A stretch of DNA of 14,610 bases from JAIVJN01 sp036732565 (GCA_036732565.1 DAINCF010000139.1:1-14610); one strand, 5' to 3'; shown: positions 1-8,805, counted from the first letter of the stretch. The notes: generated from the sequence alone by a model not told the origin. A program made the numbers and translations.

Positions 1-2529
1 TCTCAATCCGCCGGTGCGCGGCACATCCCACGACGCCGCGGCGGAGAGAATGTGCGGGCGATCGACGCTGGTCGGCCCCTCTTCGGTCTCGAGCCGCAGA
101 TCGTCGAGGAATTGCGAGACGACGTTGTCGGCCTGGCCAGTGTTGGTGTTGCCGCGGCCGCGCGACCACGCGTACGACAGCCGCGCCATCAGGCCCTGGC
201 TATAGCGCTTGGTGCCCGAGACCTGCACGGTGTGGTAGTCGATCCAGCCAACGTTGACGGGCGTATTCACCCGCGCGACGAACTCGCCGACCGCGCCGAC
301 GAGCGGTGAGGTGCGGTTTACCGTAGCCGTTCCCGAGGTCGACGCGCGGACACCCGGGTTCAGGTCCATCAGCATGTATTGGTCGCGCTGTTCCGATCGA
401 ATGACGTCCACACTGAACGCGAGCTGAGGGCCGATCTGACGCTCGTAGCCGATGCTGTACTGCCGCGACCACGCGACCGACCGATCCGGGTTGTCGAAGG
501 TGACCGCGCCCGTGTTGCGAGCGCGCGAACCCGGCGGAAACAGCGCATCGATGGCCGTGTGATCGACCGCTGGACCATTCACCAACCGCGGGTCCGTCGG
601 AAAGTTGCCTTGCCGGGGACCGCCATCCGCGTTGTTCGTAGGGAATTGCACGATGAACGAATCGGACGTCCGACCCGCCGTGAACAGATTGCCCAAGAAC
701 GTGTACGACGTCCGTTGGAAGAACAACCCGAAGCCGCCGCGCACGACCGAGCGGCCCTCTGAATCCAGCGTGTAGGTGAACCCGAGCCGTGGCGACACGT
801 TGTTGGTGTCGCGCGGATAGCTCTCCGGGTCGTCGGCGAACAGCGGATTCTCCTGATTCGGCGTCGGCAGAATCTCGTAGTCGTAACGCACGCCGAGATT
901 GAGCGTGAGGCGTCGAACCGGCTGCCATTTGTCCTGCGCGAACATGCCGATGAAGTGCCCCTTGTTGAGGAAGTTCGACGCGCCTGGCACGCGAATCGAG
1001 AACCGCTCCGGATAGGTGCGCGGGTCGGCGGCGTTGAAATCGAGATCCGTCGGGAACGTGAAGCTGCCGTTCTCGTTGCCGTAGTTCTCCGTCCGCAGCG
1101 ACGAGTACAGGTAGTTCACCCCGAACTTCAGCTCGTGATCGCCGCCTTTGTCCGCCAGGAACCACGAGAACACGTTGTCGGCGCCGTACGCGACGTCGAG
1201 GCGACGGTTCGCGCGATCGCTCTGCTGATCCGTGAAGCTCGGGTGGTTCAAGGTCGGCAACAGAATCTTCTGGTTGTGGCCGTTCTCGTTGAAGCTCGGG
1301 TTGCCGAAGAACACGTCCTCCTTCACCGCCGAGACGCGAAACGTGTTCACCCTGGTCGAGCCCAGCACGGAGCTCACGTTGCCCACGACCGTCCAGTCCA
1401 CGTCGGTTTCGGCTTCAGTCCGCGACGGCGTCCAGTTGTCGAGCAGCTGCACCGACTGCGGCGAGGTCTCGCGCAGCCAGCGGACGCCCCACGTATTGTT
1501 GGTCGACAGTTGATGATCGCCGCGCACGTAGGTGTTCCAGACACGCGTGTTCTCGAAGTCGGTGCGCGCCAGGTCGGGCCGGCTCGGAATGTTCACGGTG
1601 ACGCCGCCGTCGAGAATCACGCGCTCGACGTTGGCGAAGAAGTGAGCCTTGTCCTTGACGATCGGACCCCCCAACGAGCCGCTGAACTGCTGCTGTTTGG
1701 TCGCCGGTTTCGGCAGATCCTGCTTCTCCGCGAAGAAGTCGCGCGCCGTGAACGCATCGTCTTGGAAGAATGCCACGCCGCTCCCGTGAAACTGATTCGT
1801 GCCCTGCTTCGACACCGAGTTGACGATGCCGCCCGACGACAGGCCGTACTCCGCGTCGAACTGACTCGTGAGCAGCTGGAACTCCTGCACGGCCTCGATC
1901 GGCACACGCGCCTGCGCGCCGCCGTTGCCGCCGTTGAACGTGTCGTTGTTGTTCGAGCCGTCCATGGTGTAGCTGACGTTGCGGACGTTCTGGCCGGCGA
2001 CGCTGATCGAGTCGGCGCCGAACGTGGTCATCGACACCGTGGCGACGACACCCGGGAGCATGCCGAGGTAGCCGGCGAAGTTCCGATTGAACGAGGGCAG
2101 GTCGACGAACTCCTGCGCCGAGACGTTGCCGCCGATCTCCTTGGACGTGGCGTCCACGAGCGGCGCTTCGGCCGACACCGTCACCGTCTCCTCGATGCCA
2201 CCCACCTCGAGCGGAATCGTCACTGTGCCGGTCCTGCCGACCTCGATGCGGATGTCGCGCGCCTGATATTTCCGGAACCCGGCGAGATCGGCCGTGATCT
2301 CGTAGACGCCGGGATCGAGCGCGCTCAGGTGAAACGACCCATCCGCTCCGCTCGACACCTCGCGAAACCGTCCGCTCTCTTGATGTTTGACGACGACCGT
2401 GGCGCCCGGGAGCGCCGAGCCCTGTGCGTCCACGACCTGCCCGCGCAAGTCAGCCGTACCTTGTTGTGCCGTCGCGATGGCGGTGCCGAGCAGCACCGAC
2501 AGCGCCAGCGCCATCGTGAGCCGAGCCAT
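1..2529 (-). CDS. Oar-like TonB-dependent receptor, C-terminus beyond the window
   Basis: Outer-membrane receptor of the TonB-dependent family. I translated the minus strand from the ATG at 2527-2529; the frame stays open for 843 codons to the window edge, so the barrel C-terminus is missing. Residues 1-22 form a signal peptide (MARLTMALALSVLLGTAIA then TAQQ). Next comes a carboxypeptidase-regulatory-like beta-sandwich (about 26-105; GQVVDAQGSALPGATVVVK), then ETVTVSAEAPLVDA and a plug domain with LPSFNRNFAGYLGMLPGVV and VQEFQLLTSQFDAEYG. The barrel begins around FSGSLGGPIVKDKAHFFANVER, the usual first-strand signature. GAGGAGGG at 2535-2542 lies 5 nt before the ATG and supports this start. 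It is transcribed divergently from the polysaccharide operon. The substrate cannot be read from sequence; relatives in Acidobacteriota are numerous paralogues often linked to glycan or peptide uptake. The family call is secure; the ligand is unknown. Confidence 0.93.
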   Translation of the reverse strand, partial: MARLTMALALSVLLGTAIATAQQGTADLRGQVVDAQGSALPGATVVVKHQESGRFREVSSGADGSFHLSALDPGVYEITADLAGFRKYQARDIRIEVGRTGTVTIPLEVGGIEETVTVSAEAPLVDATSKEIGGNVSAQEFVDLPSFNRNFAGYLGMLPGVVATVSMTTFGADSISVAGQNVRNVSYTMDGSNNNDTFNGGNGGAQARVPIEAVQEFQLLTSQFDAEYGLSSGGIVNSVSKQGTNQFHGSGVAFFQDDAFTARDFFAEKQDLPKPATKQQQFSGSLGGPIVKDKAHFFANVERVILDGGVTVNIPSRPDLARTDFENTRVWNTYVRGDHQLSTNNTWGVRWLRETSPQSVQLLDNWTPSRTEAETDVDWTVVGNVSSVLGSTRVNTFRVSAVKEDVFFGNPSFNENGHNQKILLPTLNHPSFTDQQSDRANRRLDVAYGADNVFSWFLADKGGDHELKFGVNYLYSSLRTENYGNENGSFTFPTDLDFNAADPRTYPERFSIRVPGASNFLNKGHFIGMFAQDKWQPVRRLTLNLGVRYDYEILPTPNQENPLFADDPESYPRDTNNVSPRLGFTYTLDSEGRSVVRGGFGLFFQRTSYTFLGNLFTAGRTSDSFIVQFPTNNADGGPRQGNFPTDPRLVNGPAVDHTAIDALFPPGSRARNTGAVTFDNPDRSVAWSRQYSIGYERQIGPQLAFSVDVIRSEQRDQYMLMDLNPGVRASTSGTATVNRTSPLVGAVGEFVARVNTPVNVGWIDYHTVQVSGTKRYSQGLMARLSYAWSRGRGNTNTGQADNVVSQFLDDLRLETEEGPTSVDRPHILSAAASWDVPRTGGLR

Positions 2530-2534
2530 ACATG

Positions 2535-2542
2535 CCCTCCTC
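2535..2542 (-). promoter_or_regulatory. Strong Shine-Dalgarno for the left TonB-dependent receptor
   Basis: On the minus strand GAGGAGGG sits 5 nt upstream of the ATG at 2529. It is the best ribosome-binding match in the divergent intergenic region and fixes the receptor start. I saw no convincing -35/-10 pair for either divergent gene between 2530 and 2774. Confidence 0.7.
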
Positions 2543-2745
2543 TGGTGGGGTCAGACAACACGCCGAAATCACGCAAGTGAACAGGACCGCCGAAGAAGCT
2601 CGACCAAATGAGGAGAACGAGAGCCGCCACTCTGAGCCCGGTGCGCGTGGATTGTCAAGGCGTCTGGGACGAGCCAGGGTATCTTGGACTGCGCGATGCG
2701 GCACCGCGGGTCGATTTCGTACCTGGTGCGCTGAACCGCGTCGCC

Positions 2746-2762
2746 GGCGCGCGGAGCGCGCC
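2746..2762 (+). repeat. Perfect 7-3-7 hairpin just before the GT4 start
   Basis: GGCGCGC, a GGA loop, then GCGCGCC form a perfect 7-bp inverted repeat ending 12 nt before the glycosyltransferase ATG. The short AT-rich linker after it (AAGAAAATATCG) contains no clear Shine-Dalgarno sequence. It could be a leader structure affecting initiation, or one more of the small palindromes scattered through this window. Confidence 0.6.
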
Positions 2763-2774
2763 AAGAAAATATCG

Positions 2775-3884
2775 ATGCGGGTTGCGCTCATCCACGACTG
2801 GCTGACGGGCATGCGCGGCGGCGAGCGGGTGCTCGAGGCCTTGTGCGAGCTCTTTCCTGACGCCGACCTCTTCACCTTGATGCATGTCCGCGGATCGACC
2901 TCGGCCTTCATCGAGAAGCGGCGCGTGACGACCTCGCCGATTCAATGGCTGCCGATGGCGGATCGGCTCTATCGGCAGTACCTGCCACTCTTCCCCGCGG
3001 CCATCGAGCACTTCGATCTCGACGGCTACGATCTGGTCATCAGTTGCAGCCACTGCGCCGCGAAGTCGGTGGTGGTGACCGGCCGCGCGCGGCATCTCTG
3101 CTGCTGTCTGACGCCGATGCGGTACGCTTGGGATCAGTTCGACGCCTACTTCGGTGAGGCACGCGTGGGGCGGCTGGCCAGTCGCGCGCTGCGGCCGGTC
3201 ATGGCCGGGCTGGCCCGCTGGGATCGGGCCACGGCGCCACGCGTACACCGCTATCTGGCTATTTCACAATATGTTGCACGCCGAATCGCGGTGTACTATA
3301 ATCGGCGGTCGACTGTCATCTACCCGCCCGTGGATACGACGTTCTACCGGCCTGGTGAGGCTCAAGCGGACTCGTCGTTCCTGATCGTGTCTGCGCTGGT
3401 CCCCTATAAACGCGTCGACCTGGCGATTCGGGCCGCACGCCGCGCCGGCGTGTCGCTCACTATCGTGGGTGATGGACCCGAACGTGCCGCGCTCGAACCG
3501 CTGGCTGGCGGTGCCGTGCGGTTCCTGGGCTGGCGGTCGAATGAGGAGATTCGAGCTCTGTATCAATCGTCGATAGCCGCGATCCTGCCGGGCGAGGAAG
3601 ATTTTGGCATCGTGCCGCTGGAAGCCCAGGCGTGTGGCCGGCCAGCGGTGGCGCTCGGCCGTGGCGGCGCCCTGGAGACCGTGGTCGACGGCACGACGGG
3701 CGTGCTGGTCCCGGAAGCGACCGAGGAGTCGCTCGCCGACGGCCTGCGGGTCGCGGCGTCGCGCCATTGGGATTCAACCGCGATTCGGGCGCATGCCCAG
3801 CGATTCAGTCGCGAGCGATTCGTGCAGGAGATGACCGCCGTGATCGACGAGACCCTCGCCGCGCCCCCGGGCACACGATGGTAA
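2775..3884 (+). CDS. GT4-family glycosyltransferase of a surface polysaccharide operon
   Basis: A 369-residue retaining glycosyltransferase of the GT-B fold, acting in the cytoplasm on a lipid-linked polysaccharide intermediate. The start was placed at ATG 2775 because MRVALIHDWLTGMRGGERVLE is the typical N-terminus (GGERV at 15-19 in the donor-side loop); an in-frame ATG at 2532 would add 81 low-complexity residues. The C-terminal domain has SALVPYKRVDLAI (206-218), VGDGP (231-235) and the GT4 EX7E motif E275-DFGIVPL-E283, followed by AQACGRPAV and a GGALETV loop. The sequence is closest in pattern to WbaZ/RfaB-like mannosyl- or glucosyltransferases, but the sugar is not predictable. Its stop codon overlaps the next gene by 7 bp (ATGGTAA), indicating translational coupling. 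Confidence 0.9.
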   Translation: MRVALIHDWLTGMRGGERVLEALCELFPDADLFTLMHVRGSTSAFIEKRRVTTSPIQWLPMADRLYRQYLPLFPAAIEHFDLDGYDLVISCSHCAAKSVVVTGRARHLCCCLTPMRYAWDQFDAYFGEARVGRLASRALRPVMAGLARWDRATAPRVHRYLAISQYVARRIAVYYNRRSTVIYPPVDTTFYRPGEAQADSSFLIVSALVPYKRVDLAIRAARRAGVSLTIVGDGPERAALEPLAGGAVRFLGWRSNEEIRALYQSSIAAILPGEEDFGIVPLEAQACGRPAVALGRGGALETVVDGTTGVLVPEATEESLADGLRVAASRHWDSTAIRAHAQRFSRERFVQEMTAVIDETLAAPPGTRW

Positions 3885-5320
3885 GGCGACACAACCGGCT
3901 CCTCGTCGCGTTTCACATCGTGACGGACGCGCTCCTGGGCGTCTCCGCCTTTCTGCTGGCCTACTTCCTTCGCTTCGATACCGGCTTCCTGCCGGCGCCA
4001 AAGGGCCATCCGCCATTGGAGCAGTACCTTGCGGTGCTGCCGTTCGTCGCGGTGATCGTTCCGCTCGGATTCCACCTCCAGGGCTTGTATCGGCTGCGAC
4101 GCGGCCGCTCGCGCATCGACGACTTCTTCAACGTCCTGGTCGGCAGCATCCTGGCGGTCGTGTTCGGCATCGTCAGCACCTTGTACGTGCAGGCGTACTA
4201 CGTGCCCGATGAGCTCAAGGATCGCGGCGCCTACGAGGTCTCGCAGGCGGTCTGGGGTCTCTTCCTCATCCTGAACATCGTCTTCGGCTACGTCTCGCGA
4301 AAGCTGGTCCGCGAGGCGTTCGAGCGGCGCTGGGCGGCAGGCGTTGGCCTGCGACGCATCCTGATCGCCGGCGCCGGCGATCTGGGCCGCATGGTGTCCG
4401 ATCGCATCCTGGAGCATCGCGAGCTCGGCTATCAGATCGTCGGGTTCGTGGACGACAAGGCCGGGGGCGACCATCTCGGCTATCGCGGGCTGCCGTTGCT
4501 CGGACGGCTCTCCGAGACGGCAGAGATCGCCTCGCGCGAGAAGATCGATCACCTGTACGTCGCGCTCCCGCTCGAGGAGCACATGAAGCTGCTCGACCTG
4601 GTGGAGTCGACGAGCCGCGAAGGCGTCGACGTCAAGGTCGTGCCCGATCTGCTGCAGTTCATCGCGCTGCGGGCGCGCCTCGAGGACCTGGACGGCGTTC
4701 CCGTCATCAACCTGAACGACGTCCCGCTGCAGGGCTTCAACTCGCTCGTCAAGCGCGGACTCGACATCGTCATCGCGGCGGCCGCCATCTCGGCGATGTC
4801 GGTGCCGGCGCTCATCATCGCGTGGCTGATTCGGCGCGGATCGCCGGGGCCGGTCTTCTACGAGCAGGAGCGCATGGGCCTCGACGGCAAGCAGTTCACC
4901 GTCTACAAATTCCGCACGATGCCCCCGAACGCCGAGGAAGAGACCGGTCCGATCTGGGCCGAGGAAGACGATCCGCGCGCGACGCCCGTTGGCCGGTGGC
5001 TTCGCCGTCACGACCTCGACGAATGGCCGCAGTTCTGGAACGTGTTGAAGGGCGAGATGTCCATCGTCGGTCCGCGTCCGGAGCGCCCGTTCTTCGTCGA
5101 ACAATTCAAGCACCGCATCCCGCAGTACATGCTGCGCCACAAGGTCAAGGCCGGGATTACCGGATGGGCCCAGGTCAACGGCTGGCGCGGAAACACCTCC
5201 CTCGAGAAACGTATCGAGTACGACCTCTACTACATCGAGAACTGGTCGGTGTCGCTTGATCTGAAGATCATGTGGCTCACGCTGGTTCGCGGTGTGTTTC
5301 GCCCGCGGCCCGCAGCGTAA
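3878..5320 (+). CDS. Undecaprenyl-phosphate hexose-1-phosphate transferase (WcaJ/CpsE-type)
   Basis: A 480-residue membrane enzyme that starts repeat-unit synthesis by moving a sugar-1-phosphate, commonly glucose-1-phosphate in this subfamily, from a UDP-sugar to undecaprenyl phosphate. The N-terminus has about four membrane segments (roughly 10-30, 48-66, 85-105, 123-141). A CoA-binding-like Rossmann region follows with LIAGAGDLGR (162-171) and VDDKAGG. The last hydrophobic segment (about 293-317) leads into the catalytic domain: YKFRTM (343-348), DEWPQFWNVLKGEMSIVGPRP (381-401), GITGWAQVNGWRG (426-438) and KRIEYDLYYIENWS (444-457). Length is normal for the PHPT superfamily. The start is ATG 3878, inside the stop of the GT4 gene; the longer in-frame extension back to 3632 only shadows that gene. 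UDP-glucose is the likeliest donor by family; galactose is possible. Confidence 0.93.
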   Translation: MVRRHNRLLVAFHIVTDALLGVSAFLLAYFLRFDTGFLPAPKGHPPLEQYLAVLPFVAVIVPLGFHLQGLYRLRRGRSRIDDFFNVLVGSILAVVFGIVSTLYVQAYYVPDELKDRGAYEVSQAVWGLFLILNIVFGYVSRKLVREAFERRWAAGVGLRRILIAGAGDLGRMVSDRILEHRELGYQIVGFVDDKAGGDHLGYRGLPLLGRLSETAEIASREKIDHLYVALPLEEHMKLLDLVESTSREGVDVKVVPDLLQFIALRARLEDLDGVPVINLNDVPLQGFNSLVKRGLDIVIAAAAISAMSVPALIIAWLIRRGSPGPVFYEQERMGLDGKQFTVYKFRTMPPNAEEETGPIWAEEDDPRATPVGRWLRRHDLDEWPQFWNVLKGEMSIVGPRPERPFFVEQFKHRIPQYMLRHKVKAGITGWAQVNGWRGNTSLEKRIEYDLYYIENWSVSLDLKIMWLTLVRGVFRPRPAA

Positions 5321-5367
5321 GCTCGGGGCCGTCGGCGCGCTCACTCCCTGACTGGAATGTGTGACGT

Positions 5368-6300
<933 letters not shown>

Positions 6301-6376
6301 GCCGATGGCCGTGAAGGTCCGCCTGAAGGCGGCCCCCACGGCTGCTCACGTGACCGTGCCCTCGACTTGACGTGGG

Positions 6377-6483
6377 GTCCGGCTCGAGTGGCTTGGCGTC
6401 GGGTCCGGCGTCTGGCGTGGGGTCCGGGCGTCTGGCGTCGGGTCCGGCGTCTGGCGTGGGGTCCGGCGTCTGGCGTGGGGTCC
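6377..6483 (+). repeat. Degenerate 19-20 bp tandem repeat
   Basis: The word GTCC followed by GGCGTCTGGCGT recurs with GTCC starting at 6377, 6403, 6422, 6442, 6461 and 6480, a spacing of 26, 19, 20, 19 and 19 bp. The units alternate between GGCGTGGG and GGCGTCGG. The 19-20 bp period and changing copies suggest slippage inside the flanking palindromic element; the array is not translated in any gene I support. Confidence 0.8.
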
Positions 6484-6498
6484 GGCTTTAGCCGGACC
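6479..6498. terminator. Hairpin between convergent genes, possible bidirectional terminator
   Basis: GGTCCGGC, loop TTTA, GCCGGACC gives a perfect 8-bp stem. It lies 178 bp beyond the UDP-xylose synthase stop and 36 bp beyond the stop of the minus-strand secreted protein. There is no U-tract on either strand, so intrinsic termination is only possible; the hairpin is also the right end of the repeat element. Confidence 0.35.
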
Positions 6499-6533
6499 TT
6501 CACATGCGCCAGGCGACCTCCAGCCTCGAAGTG

Positions 6534-7883
6534 CTAATCGTGAGGCGCCCCAGGATCCGGGTTCGTGTTCTTCTCGTAGATCCTGAGATTCGCCAGCCAG
6601 ATCGATTCGTTCTTCAACAACGGATTCTGGCCGACCGGGTTCTGGTCCAAGCGCCCGCCGGACAGGCTGCGGTAGAGACCGAACTTACTGCGGATGTACG
6701 AGCTCCCGATCCGCCACATATCGATGTGCTCGTCGGTGAAGTCGATCAGGACCTTCCCGTCGCTGATGCGCGTGATCTGGATCGAGTAGTAGCCGTCATG
6801 CATATAGTGCACTTCCTCGCGCACCTGGACCCACTGCCCCTCGAAATCTGACAGCGGCACGTTGTCGACGACCGTCCCCTTGCCGGTGCTCGCGCCATCG
6901 ACGGAGTGAATGATCTGGACTCGCCTGTTGCCGCCGGAGCTGTCCGAGCGCGGCGTAATGGTGATCACCGGGCTGCCGTTGTTCGGACCATCCTGAGCCT
7001 TGAGCTGGTGAATATGGAAGAAGTTCTGCGTCGGTTGTAGGCCGACCGGCAGCTTGAACTTCCACTCCACGATCTGCCACTCGTCCCAATTGCCCTGCAC
7101 GTGGGCCCACGTCGAGTTGTTGGTGATCGACTTCATCTCGTTGCGCTGACGATCGACGGTGCTGGAGCTGCAACGATCGCCGTCGATCACGGGATCGATG
7201 TGGATGTCGAACCGGAAGACGTACCGAGCGAGATCGACGTCGGGATCGACCGCGCCGTGGACCCCGTCGAGATGATCGCCATAGCCTCCGGTGCAATTCG
7301 GGTGCTCGGTGAAGTCGAATCCGAACCGTCGCATGTAGGTGTTGATCTCCGAGAACGGCCGACCGACCAGGGATTCATCGGCTTCCATGGCGGTGGTGCG
7401 CCGGTAGCCCTTCCAGCCAGGACCGAGCACGCTACTGGTGAAGCAGTTGCTTCCGGCTTTGAGCCACGCCGCCGCTTCGACGGTCGGATACACGTCATCG
7501 AGCGTGAACGCGATGACGTGCGCATCGCCTTCGGGAAGATTGTCGAACTTCACGACATTCGTCGAGGACACGCCGCATCGCGCCGCCCCCTCCGTGGCCT
7601 CGATCTGCCCCATCCAATCCACGCCGTTGACCGTGGCCGAGACGATGTTGGCCAGCGTGGGACTGCGATCGCCGCCGTTGTCGAAATCGATGATGAAGTG
7701 CCCAAGGTCCTGGGCGGTTGGCGCGGCCTTGGCGATCGTGTAGGTCCAGGTCGATCCGCCGCCGGCGTCGGAGGTCTCGAGTCGAACTTCGTAGGCCGGA
7801 TCCACCTGACTCGCCCCTGTCGTCAGAACAAGAGCCAGAACCGCAATGAGGAGCGCGGCACCAAGACGGACGGGATAGCTCAT
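6534..7883 (-). CDS. Secreted jelly-roll protein, putative PL20/PL7-like polysaccharide lyase
   Basis: A 449-residue exported protein. The start was put at ATG 7883, which has GAAGGAG 7 nt upstream and begins a signal peptide (MSYPVRLGAALLIAVLALVL, cleavage near TTGA). Residues 30-155 form a separate beta-rich domain (TWTYTI, GHFIIDFDN, two cysteines near 103 and 147) that I do not recognise. The C-terminal 220-437 looks like the concanavalin-type jelly roll of alginate/glucuronan lyases: DRQRNEMK (244-251), NFFHIHQLKA (287-296), VPLSDFEGQWVQVREEVHY (342-360) and YIRSKFGLYRS (396-406), positions matching the RxE, QIH and KxGxY strands of PL7/PL20. Expected action is beta-elimination on a uronic-acid polysaccharide in periplasm or medium. 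Substrate and activity are inference; a lectin-like role is the alternative. It sits downstream of the cyclophilin gene on the same strand. Confidence 0.6.
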   Translation of the reverse strand: MSYPVRLGAALLIAVLALVLTTGASQVDPAYEVRLETSDAGGGSTWTYTIAKAAPTAQDLGHFIIDFDNGGDRSPTLANIVSATVNGVDWMGQIEATEGAARCGVSSTNVVKFDNLPEGDAHVIAFTLDDVYPTVEAAAWLKAGSNCFTSSVLGPGWKGYRRTTAMEADESLVGRPFSEINTYMRRFGFDFTEHPNCTGGYGDHLDGVHGAVDPDVDLARYVFRFDIHIDPVIDGDRCSSSTVDRQRNEMKSITNNSTWAHVQGNWDEWQIVEWKFKLPVGLQPTQNFFHIHQLKAQDGPNNGSPVITITPRSDSSGGNRRVQIIHSVDGASTGKGTVVDNVPLSDFEGQWVQVREEVHYMHDGYYSIQITRISDGKVLIDFTDEHIDMWRIGSSYIRSKFGLYRSLSGGRLDQNPVGQNPLLKNESIWLANLRIYEKNTNPDPGAPHD

Positions 7884-7941
7884 CGGCAAGCTCCTTCGCA
7901 GAGTCCTCTGCGGCGCGGGAGCTTCCCACACTTTAGCGGTA

Positions 7942-7956
7942 AAGTAAACGTTACTT
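7942..7956. promoter_or_regulatory. Small AT-rich palindrome upstream of the secreted lyase-like gene
   Basis: AAGTAA, ACG, TTACTT is an inverted repeat 58 bp upstream of the ATG at 7883 and downstream of the cyclophilin stop, in an unusually AT-rich patch. It could be an operator or part of a promoter. I found no convincing -35/-10 pair, so the role is a guess. Confidence 0.25.
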
Positions 7957-7994
7957 CGGTAGTTGTCGAGGTTGGCGGTCGAGTCGGCCCGCGC

Positions 7995-8609
7995 CTACTT
8001 GAGGCGTGTCGCCTTGAGGATCTCAATCGGCGGCGTGAGGTTCTGGGCGTTCTCGTTCGGCGCGGTCTGGATCTTCCGCACCACATCCATCCCTTCGACG
8101 ACGCGGCCGAAGGCCGCGAAGCCCTGGCCGTCGGGATTGCGCTTGCCGCCGAAATCGAGCTCGGGCTGATCGTTGATGCAGATGAACCAACCCGACGTCG
8201 CGCTGTCGGGCATGCCGCGCGCCATCGAGATGGCGCCGTCGCGGTGCTTCAGGCCGGTCACCGACGTGCGTTCCAGCTCAATCGCGCCGAATCCTTGCTT
8301 GCCTTTGTCGGGCGCCACGCCTGCCTGGATCACCTCGATCTTCACCGGGCTGTCCGGCTGATTCTTCATCGTCACCGTGCGGTGGAACGTGCCGCCGTCG
8401 TAGTGACCGGCGTCGACGTACTTGAGAAAGTTCGCCGCCGTGTTCGGCGCGCGCGCGCCATCCACTTCCAGCACGATGGCACCCATCGACGTCTCGACGC
8501 GCACGCGGGTGACCGCGCCTTGCGATGACGTCAACGCTGGCAGCCAGAACAGCCCAACCCCTATCGCCAGACCCAGCACACGCAACCGCATCATCGACGT
8601 CAACCTCAT
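7995..8609 (-). CDS. Periplasmic cyclophilin-type peptidyl-prolyl isomerase
   Basis: A 204-residue exported prolyl cis-trans isomerase helping fold secreted proteins. An N-terminal signal segment (MMRLRVLGLAIGVGLFWLPAL) precedes the cyclophilin domain: VETSMGAIVLEVDGARAPNTAANFLKYV (38-65), the catalytic FHR (75-77), VIQAG (93-97), TSGWFICIND (138-147) and GQGFAAFGRVVEGMDVV (161-177). Between FHR and the QAG strand there are about nine more residues than in typical cyclophilins (MKNQPDSPVKIE region), and the usual tryptophan near the inhibitor pocket is not evident. ATG 8609 was chosen; ATG 8594 (with GAGG 9 nt upstream) or 8591 also gives a full signal peptide, and an upstream in-frame ATG at 8654 seems too long. 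Function is clear by family; natural clients are unknown. Confidence 0.88.
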   Translation of the reverse strand: MRLTSMMRLRVLGLAIGVGLFWLPALTSSQGAVTRVRVETSMGAIVLEVDGARAPNTAANFLKYVDAGHYDGGTFHRTVTMKNQPDSPVKIEVIQAGVAPDKGKQGFGAIELERTSVTGLKHRDGAISMARGMPDSATSGWFICINDQPELDFGGKRNPDGQGFAAFGRVVEGMDVVRKIQTAPNENAQNLTPPIEILKATRLK

Positions 8610-8774
8610 GAAATCAACGCGTCCCTGGCTCGAGGGCGGATGTGTCCGTAGCAAAACGCGGCTCTTGAGCGAGCGGCGAGTTTAGCTGATTCGCAAGAAG
8701 CCAGCAGACCGTACGAGCCGCGAGGCCGTTTTGCGGAGGATACATTCGGCCTCGAGCCAGGTCACCGACAGTGT

Positions 8775-8796
8775 AGGCGGGGCCAAAGCCCCGCCT
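8775..8796. terminator. 9-bp hairpin after the right TonB-dependent receptor stop
   Basis: AGGCGGGGC, loop CAAA, GCCCCGCCT is a perfect 9-bp stem, 9 bp past the stop codon of the minus-strand receptor. Its position suits transcription termination, but there is no U-tract. The core (GGCTTTGGCC on the minus strand) resembles the GGCTTTAGCC core of the hairpin at 6479-6498, so both may be copies of a dispersed palindrome. The rest of the 8655-8805 gap shows nothing recognisable. Confidence 0.5.
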
Positions 8797-8805
8797 CTGC
8801 CGATG

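Larger units (their letters stand above)
6311..6503. mobile_element. MITE-like repeat element with 11-bp terminal inverted repeats
   Basis: This occupies most of the 233-bp gap between two convergent genes. GTGAAGGTCCG at 6311-6321 is exactly mirrored by CGGACCTTCAC at 6493-6503. Each end is a small hairpin: CCGCCT-GA-AGGCGG at 6319-6332 and GGTCCGGC-TTTA-GCCGGACC at 6479-6498. The interior holds a short tandem repeat. No coding capacity and no obvious target-site duplication were seen. It looks like a non-autonomous palindromic element of the REP/MITE kind; the family is not one I can name. Confidence 0.55.

Noticed and set aside
955..2580. 541-codon plus-strand reading frame
   Set aside because: It lies opposite the left receptor, whose minus-strand translation is continuous and family-consistent.
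2652..2685. Promoter TTGTCA / TATCTT upstream of the GT4 gene
   Set aside because: The spacing is 22 bp, too long for a sigma-70 type promoter, and the -10 match is weak.
3563..5344. 593-codon minus-strand reading frame
   Set aside because: Antisense to the lipid-carrier sugar transferase, which has all catalytic motifs; the minus translation has no recognisable domain.
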